64,000 nt of DNA, from NCBI GenBank assembly GCA_021018815.1, contig JAITYX010000063.1:3702501-3766500 (forward strand), written 5' to 3'. The stretch's first letter is position 1; every line of letters begins with the position of its first letter. The translations under genes and the position numbers were made by a program. This stretch comes from Talinum fruticosum (Eukaryota > Streptophyta > Magnoliopsida > Caryophyllales > Talinaceae). Of the stretch, positions 57,417-64,000 are shown piece after piece. The notes below the pieces were generated by a model that saw only the letters and a list, made by a program, of their open reading frames with translations, made no database searches and had not been told where the DNA came from.

Positions 57417-59020
57417 ATGACAAAAAGAGGTTCTCACCCCGACTTTCTCGGCTCCTCTACAAAGAAGCCCCGCACAAAAAGCCAAGAAGGCCCTTGCAAT
57501 TCTAAACCTCTTGTCACCCAAGCATCTTGCTGCTGGATGATAAGTTCTTCCCAACCACCAAATTTTCGTGGTTGCCTTACATCCAATCAACCGGGGTTTA
57601 TAATTTTCTTTGTTTCAGAGAGTTCATATATCCCGAACTCGTATATGAGTTTTACACTCTTCTCACCAGCTCCGAAGGTATTCTAACCTCCGGGGTTCGG
57701 AACATAACAGTTCGCATAAACACTTCCCTTCTCCATCGTCTCGTTCAAGGTCTCTTCTCTCTTCTTGAACAGCAATCCAATTCCTTTCATTGAAGTCGCT
57801 GATGACTTCTTTGAAAAGTATGCCAAAGAGTTCCCCGGGTCACGCAAAAATTTTTCACGTGACTCAGCTAAGGTCGAAGCACGTCTTCGTGTTTCTTACT
57901 AATGAGAACCTTCTTCTCTCAAGCACTCTAGCAAGGAGAACCCCAACTCCAAGCACCTCAAAGCTCTTTTTGACATTCTCGTGGGCTACGAAGTAGACCT
58001 CTTTCCCTCCATAATTGAGCAAATGGTAGCTATGCCAGCTTAACTCCAAAACAAGAAGAACACCCCTCTTCCTTTCGGTGCTCTTCTCACCTTTGTTTTC
58101 AAACAATTCAAAGTTCCTCTTCCCTCAGCCCCAAACGCTGTTTTGAGGCTGCCGTTGTTGTCAACAAAAGGAACTTCAGTGGTATGGATACCAGGAAACC
58201 CAACCTGGTATCCGGGTACACGACTCGAAGCCGAGGCCATCTTCTTCGCCTCGGACTCGAAAGATACACCCCTTTCTCTTCCTGCCCCACTTGGTGGTGC
58301 TTCCACCTCGAGTGCTTCTAAGACTCTCTCTTCCATTTTGTCCTCCGCCTTCATGGACAAAATCAGCTCTGTGTCCTTGGAATTCAAGGACATACTCCGA
58401 TCATTCAAGACTGTCTTTCGATCTATGACCATAAACCGAAAACTGCCCATTCTCAAATCCGAGAGCAGCGGGACTCGCTCATTGAGATGAAGGCCCCAGT
58501 GAAGGAGCGAGAGGAGCCGACAGAGCTTCTCCGAGAGAGACGGTCCAAGGCAGCTCGAGACCAAGGCGACTCGAGACATATCTAAAGAGTCCTCGAGCCC
58601 GGCCAAGACCTCCTCGGATAGAGGCGACAATGAAGAAGAAGAAGAAGCCGAGGAGCTCGCGGGCGAGGCAGCTCCTTCGGCCAAGGGGGAACAATTGGAA
58701 GAACAAAGAGCAACAGCTGAGGGTCTAAGTGCTCCTAAAGCTCAACCGGAAGTGATCGGCTCGGACAGCAGGCCGAGTGGGTCGAAGACCTTGCTGCACA
58801 AAGACAATCTGCAGCGGGTCGGATTGAGCGGACCCCTCCAGCTGACGAGTTCCAAGAGGATGAACCTCTGGATCCCCTTGTTCTGGGTCGGCCACTCGGA
58901 ACCGAGCCTTTGCCAGAGATCCCCGATCTCCCTCCGCCGCGCTCAAGCACATCGTCAAGATCCTATCAACGCCAGGCGCTCCACTCGTCCTTCCTCTTCC
59001 ACTCGGACAAACCCATCCCC
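57417..59020 (+). pseudogene. Extra ORF 3' of pol in SIRE copy 2
   Basis: ATG 57417 starts MTKRGSHPDFLGSSTKKPRT. After a frame change near 57525 it reads DDKFFPTTKFSWLPYI, GVYNFLCFREFIYPELVYEF and SSEGILTSGV, almost the same as copy 1. Later blocks are HLKALFDILVGYEVDLFPS-like and KNTPLPFGALLTFVFK (57940-58110). The Ser- and charge-rich tail is read in shifting frames to about 59020. The position of the first frameshift differs from copy 1 by one base of phase, so the lesions are independent. Function is unknown. Confidence 0.6.
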
Positions 59021-59477
59021 TTCTTAATTTCTTCATCTTTTATTTACAGTTTTTTTTTTTTTTTGTCCGGACATCAATCTTGTACTTCTTGCATTCTTCC
59101 CATTCTTTTTGTTTTTCTTTGAAAGGTAAGGGGAGAATAGATAGAAAATTTGTTGTCTTGTCTAAGGGAGTCTCTCTCCCTCACACTCTATACATATTTT
59201 CTTTCAATTCAATGAACTTATGCATTTTGTTCCAATTCTCTCGAGTACAATGATAAATGCAAGCATTTACGAAATGTTCTCTCACTTAGCATCTACAATA
59301 AATGCTTTTCATTGATAATTGCTGAGTATCTATTTTGTTGTTTCATGTTCTGATACTTCAGTATGCTCTAACTTAGTTTACGCTATGCAACCTTACCTTA
59401 CTTTTTACGCAAAGTTTACAAAAACAGATTTATATCACTAACAAAGTTTCTGTCTAAGTATGGAATGCCTTTCATCA

Positions 59478-59489
59478 AAAAGGGGAGAT
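59478..59489 (+). promoter_or_regulatory. SIRE copy 2 polypurine tract
   Basis: AAAAGGGGAGAT directly before the LTR start TGAAGACTCGG; same as copy 1. Confidence 0.75.
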
Positions 59490-61082
59490 TGAAGACTCGG
59501 ACTTTACACCTCACTTTTCTGAGTTCTATCAAGGGAATCAGGTATAAGATTTTCTCACTTATAAAGTTTTGATTCCAAGTCATTCCCTGCGCCTTAGAAA
59601 CTTTTCTGAGTGATATAGTATTTTCTCTAAGTGTTATAGAAATTATTTCATGTATTTATGCATGAATCTGTGTGACTCAGAAAGCATATATGCACTCACT
59701 TTGTTACACTCAGTTCCGAGTCACTCATCGCTTAGAATTATCGCATGTTCAAACGCCGCATTCGTATAACCATACTCGGGATCGACTTCATATTACAGGT
59801 CTTATTCTCGTAAGAATCGGTGCTTCTAGTTTGAATCATGCTCAGCCTAGATCAAGTTTATTCCCTCTTATATTCTTTAGTTAACTTGATTCTCTTTTAG
59901 AGTCGACTCGGATGGAATTTTGAGTATCATGAATATTAGACTTAGAAAATTCCATTCCTTTTCTAACCCGGATAATTAGTCACTTAATTATCTTAATTAT
60001 ATCATTATCTCGTGTTTAATCTTAGACCAAAGTATTTTATACTTTGAGAACCAAATTGATTTACTTTTGTAGGTGATTCAAACGAGGCTATCATAAATTT
60101 GAATTACAAAAGTAACCGGCTTCAAAACGTCAAATCACCGAGCAGACAAGGCTTTTCCACCTCCGACCTAGCCCCGGACACCGTGTCGGGGTTGTGTGTT
60201 TCAGTAAATGGAAATCGCAACACTAAGCTCATCGGTGGTTTCCACTTTACTTTTGAAGGCACCGCCGATGGTTTTAGGCACTTCCAAGGGAGTCAAGAGC
60301 CGTTGTCTAATGTTCATATTTCAACGGATATTTTCCGAGTAACTCGGAAAATCCTACACAACGGTCATAAAGGAACTTCCAGTCGGAAGATGGACACAAC
60401 GGCTAAGCTGCTTGGTCATCTATAAATAGAAGCCAAATCTCAAGACCTAAAGATTGCTTGAAAAACCGTAGAAAATACATACTTGATCAAAAGTCATTGT
60501 ATTCATTCTCAATCTTCAACTTACAACTCCAATTCTATATTTCATTATATTCCGAGTTGTAAGGTCTTGTGCTCGATTACAAACTCTCTTCTTACTCTCT
60601 AAGTGAGGTCCCTTGACTAAGTCTGTAAAGGTTAACTCAACTCGGTTGTCCCTATCTGTAAGGGTTATCTCAGCTAGGAAGTACTAGATCGAGATAAGGG
60701 AATTTCGAGTCTACGAAAAAACTTGTAAGGAGTTGTCTAAGGGAGCAACTCGAGTTGAGTCGACCTACTGTATTTTGTGGATTCAAAATAGTGGATTTGA
60801 CTTCATGCTTGGATTAGCACGGTCCGTGGTTTTCGCCCCAGGAGGGTTTCCACGTACTTTACGTGTTACCAGTTTTCTAAGTACATTCTAGACTCAGATT
60901 GTTTACTTATTCGATCTATTCTGCTTCTATATTCTTTACTCGACTTCGAGTCAGGTCTTTTCGAGTTGATCCGTTACTCCAACTCTACTCGGACGAATTT
61001 ATTCTTTAATTAGAAGCAAATTTCATCATCACCCTATTCACCCCCTCTAGGGTGACTTAGTCTCTCCAAGAGCTAACTTTCA
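59490..61082 (+). repeat. SIRE copy 2, 3' LTR
   Basis: 1,593 bp, from TGAAGACTCGGACTT to AGAGCTAACTTTCA. It is collinear with both LTRs of copy 1 but clearly more diverged. A TATAAATAG box stands at 60421. Confidence 0.88.
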
Positions 61083-62897
61083 TACAAGTTAGGTTGATAG
61101 AGAGTTCGATTGATAAAGAGCAAGTAAGAGCTGGTATGGGTAACAAAGATGTTGTTGAAGTCTCCTTGAATGGGAGAAAATCGAGGTCGACAATGGTTTG
61201 CCCTGTTGCTCCACAAGTTGAAGAACCGGTTACTGATTCATACACTTCTCAAGAAGATGATTCCGAGACTCCACCTACATTAGGAAGGTCAGCACAGATC
61301 AACAAAAGGTAAAGCTCCATAAAGATACGCTCTTTCTCTTCATTACCTTTTGTTGGTCGACACTAGTGAGCCGGAGTCCTACATCACACTTTGTAGGTGA
61401 GTGGTTGGTCCAAGTGGGAGTAAGACATGGATGAGGAGATTGCCTCCTTAGATAAAAATAGTACTTAAGTATTGACTAAGTTACCTACTTGGTAAGAGAA
61501 CTTTGTTTAAAAAATGGGTATATATGATCAAGAATAAGCCTAATGGTCTTATTATGTATAAGGCTCGGTTGGTGGTTAAGGGTTTCTCACAAAAGAAGGA
61601 TATTAACTACACTCAAATATTTTCTTCTGTTGTGAAACTAACTACAATAAGGATTATTTTAAGCTTGGTTGTAGCTGAAGATTTATTCTTGGAGCAAATG
61701 GATGTAAAAATGGAATTTTTACATGGAGATTTAGAGGAGGATTTGTACATGTCGCAACCAGAGGGATATGAGATTCCGGTAAGGAGTACTTGGTATGTAG
61801 ACTTACAAAGAGCCTATAGCACCAAGTAATGGTACCTTAAGTTTTACACCTTCATGTGCAACAATAGCTTCCAAAGGAGTGATAAGGATTAGTGTTGCTA
61901 CTTCAAATTTTTCACTAATTCTTATGTTATTTTACTTATGTATGTGGATGATATATTGATTGTAGAATCTTGTATGGCTGAAATCAACAAATTAAAAGAA
62001 GAAATGTCAAGGCAGTTTGAGATGAAAGATTTGGGCCCCCAAAGAAGATTCTCAACATGAGAATTTCAAGGGATAGGTCCAAAGGGCACCTTGAAGCTAT
62101 CTCAAGAAGAGCATGTGCACAAGATTCTGGATCGGTTCAACATTAGTGATGCCAAGACAAGGTACACCCCGTTAGCAAACCATTTTAAGTTGACCTAGGG
62201 AAGTTTCCCAAGACAAGTGAAAAAGGCAATTATATGTCTAAGGTTCCATATGCCTCTGTAGTTAGACACCATGGTTTGCATTGGACTAGATATAACCTTT
62301 GCATAGGGAGCCGTGGCGAGGTTTATGGCAAATCCTAGAGAAACACATTGGAAAGTTGTGAAGTGGCTTCTAAGGTACTTGAAGGAAACATCTAGTACAT
62401 CACTAGTGTTCTAACAAAGCAAGCTAGAGCTTGAAGGCTTCGTTGATGCTTATTTGAGTAGAGACTTTGACACAAGCACGAGTACAACGAGCTATATTTT
62501 CACACTTGGAGGCACAACTGTGAGTTAGATGTCAAGACTTTAAAAGTGCATTAAATTGTGATGTCTACAACATAATCGAGTATGTTGCCATGTCTGAAAA
62601 GCTGGAAAGGAGATGGTTTGGTTACAAGAATTCTTGGAGATCTTGGGGAAAAACAAGGAAATAGAGTGCTCTATAGTGATAGTCAAAATGCAATTCGGTT
62701 GAGAAAGAATCCAGTCTTGCATTCAAGAATGAAGCATATTCAACACGCAAGTTTCACTTGATTTGGAGCTTGGTAAAGAGTGGTGACTTGCAGCTTGAGA
62801 AGATTTTGGGCAGCAAAAATCCGGCGGACATGCTAACCAAAGGAGCTAATGCCGGGAAGTTGATGTTGTGCAAAACGTTAGTTGGTCTTTCTTGTTG
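61083..62897 (+). pseudogene. Tork-type Copia pol, RT and RNase H part, copy B
   Basis: The RT linker and RT come first: ARLVVKGFSQKKDINYTQIF, LEQMDVKMEFLHGDLEEDLY and MSQPEGYE (61503-61800). The active-site block YVDDILIVE is near 61940, and FEMKDLG and KILDRFNISDAK follow. RNase H blocks ASTSYIF-like, SMLPCLKSW-like and GSKNPADMLTKGA end at a TGA near 62895. The FLHGDLEE and VVKGFSQKK words fit the Tork/Tnt1-type lineage and differ from the SIRE RT in the same window. Several frameshifts and stops are present. Confidence 0.78.
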
Positions 62898-62978
62898 AAG
62901 ATAAGACCAAGTTTGATTCGCTAGATGTGTAACTAAGAGGAAGATAGTTCATTAGTCTCTAAGTAGGAGATTATTAGG

Positions 62979-63103
62979 TGTCGAGTCTAATGAGTTCTAG
63001 GCACAAAAATCTCATATCGCAATGAAAACGCAACCAACATGACCCATTCCCATTGAGCAATGTTACTAGAGAAGAAAAATGTAGCCAAGGTTCCAGCAAG
63101 CTG
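62979..63103 (+). repeat. Tork-type Copia 3' LTR start, copy B, truncated
   Basis: It follows a purine tract AAGTAGGAGATTATTAG. TGTCGAGTCTAATGAG matches 50229 onward up to AAGGTTCCAGCAA, then the similarity ends. Confidence 0.55.
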
Positions 63104-64000
63104 GAACGAGCTGGCCTTAGTAGAGGACACGACCCGTGACAACAGCATGGACAGCCCGTGCTAGTGGTAAATAGTTCTCCCCTTGTATTTCAAACAAGTT
63201 ATAGCAAGCCATAGAAAATGATGTCAAGTGTTTTGGAATGAAACCGGTAAAGTGTGATGTGGATGATGAGTTGGAGAGAATAAATTTGCTATCTCGGCCC
63301 CAACAGGTGGACTCAAATGGGCGAGCTCCTCGTGAAGATTGCTTCTTCCTGCAAAAAGGCACATCTTGGGATTAGATCCGGGAAACACCCCTCCGATGCT
63401 CAAGTTAGTTCGACAAAAGTCGGAAAGTCAAGAAGAACCTTTCTCGAAGTGCACAAAGGGTTTTTTTGGGATTTATATGGCTTTGTCAAAAAGGTAAGAA
63501 TTTTTCTCTTAGTAGAGATAACAAGTGAGTTAGTCAAAAGTAATTATGACCTTCTTAGGAGTTGTGATATCATGGGTATTTATAGAAGAAATAAATAAGG
63601 AGTAAAATAGTTTTCTACCATAATCAGGTAGGAAACCCTAACCCTAATAGGCTTGGGCTTTACCTAGCCTCATGTGAATGAGGCTTAGATTGATGTTGTG
63701 TTGATCTTGCTGATTAAGAGAGTTGGTGTAGGACGTGGCGGATGAACTAGCGGTTCCTAGGAAATTTTCACATCATTTAGCCTTTCACATTTAACATAAA
63801 TAATGTTGCCTATATTTCTCGTGGCTCGAAATAATCACAAATATATGTGAGAATGGGAGTGACGTGCTTGCTTCTAGGTGTAACGTTGTGTATGAGCAGT
63901 TTTTGTTGTATGTTTTCCTAGAAGAAGTGGGAGTCATTCTTTGTGTGTCAATTTTCTCACTTTCTTGCTGCAAGATTCTTCCGATGAAACAAGAGCATGG
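63104..64000. other. Unassigned DNA, probably transposon-derived
   Basis: Open frames of 60-93 codons on both strands (63117-63362 minus, 63317-63598 plus) have no domain I recognise. The CACCCCTCCGATGCTCAAGT word at 63387 is of a kind common in plant LTR-type repeats. No host gene is supported. Confidence 0.35.

Larger units (their letters stand above)
51530..61082 (+). mobile_element. SIRE-type Copia, copy 2, 5'-truncated
   Basis: It begins within integrase (homologous to copy 1 from about 37449) and lacks the 5' LTR, gag and protease. Pol relics run to 54028, the extra ORF is at 57417-59020, a polypurine tract at 59478-59489 and the 3' LTR at 59490-61082. A 2.7 kb solo LTR is inserted at 54515-57249. 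Downstream, TACAA follows the 3' LTR. Confidence 0.88.
50223..63103 (+). mobile_element. Tork-type Copia, copy B, interrupted
   Basis: The LTR-leader-gag part is at 50223-50752 and the 3' pol part plus 3' LTR start is at 61083-63103. Between them lie a CACTA-family end, a hairpin and the truncated SIRE copy 2. The part of pol between gag and the RT linker is absent, so a deletion accompanied the insertions. The start of the 3' LTR (GAGTCTAATGAGTTCTAGG) matches the 5' LTR (GAGTCTAATGTGTTCTAGG). Confidence 0.75.

Noticed and set aside
1..64000. CRISPR arrays, rRNA or tRNA genes, bacterial-type operons
   Set aside because: No regularly spaced repeats, rRNA-like or tRNA cloverleaf sequence was noticed, and the window is plant nuclear DNA. 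A tRNAscan or Rfam search was not possible here.

Overview
This is a stretch of nuclear DNA from a flowering plant, most likely a eudicot. The basis is AT-rich non-coding sequence, GT-AG introns, plant-specific transposon families (CACTA, SIRE-type and Tork-type Copia, Gypsy) and plant gene relics (a GDSL esterase pair, a PPR fragment, an EXO70A1-like fragment). I cannot name the genus. I see no intact protein-coding gene: every coding region found is broken by frameshifts, stops, truncation or insertions. No rRNA, tRNA or CRISPR was noticed.

Layout. 1-1.04 kb: 3' end of a LINE with poly(A). 2.43-10.17 kb: a full-length CACTA (En/Spm) transposon with a TGG target duplication, carrying decayed TNP2-like and TNPA-like genes. 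11.9-13.6 kb and 25.1-26.8 kb: two copies of an intronless GDSL esterase/lipase, nearly identical from the TATA-like box to the stop codon but diverged in the flanks; both share one frameshift. 16.7-24.1 kb, between them: a minus-strand Gypsy element with two 1.4 kb LTRs that encodes only GAG and protease. 27.5-31.4 kb: minus-strand relics of a PPR gene and of an EXO70A1-like gene, the latter split inside an exon by a 0.9 kb transposon-like insert.

31.7-63.1 kb is a nested transposon cluster. A repeat block with a 161-bp TRIM-like LTR and a Tork-type Copia leader occurs twice (copies A and B). In copy A, a deleted CACTA element (TGC duplication) landed in the leader and was itself hit by an 11 kb SIRE-type Copia (TACTT duplication). 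A third, truncated CACTA element (45.1-49.5 kb, inverted) separates A from B. In copy B, the Tork element is interrupted in gag by the end of another CACTA family, a 70-bp-arm hairpin and a 5'-truncated second SIRE element; that SIRE element carries a 2.7 kb Gypsy-like solo LTR. The Tork pol then resumes at 61.1 kb. Both SIRE elements carry the same extra ORF 3' of pol.

How the parts relate. The elements record an insertion order that can be read from target duplications and from a paralogous empty site at 50.36 kb. Features worth follow-up are the GDSL pair (gene-conversion signature between copies that share a lesion), the extra SIRE ORF, the GAG-PRO-only Gypsy element, the hairpin, and the interrupted EXO70 exon. 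I found no convincing new biological system; these are the strongest unexplained signals. Identity statements were made by eye, not by computed alignment.
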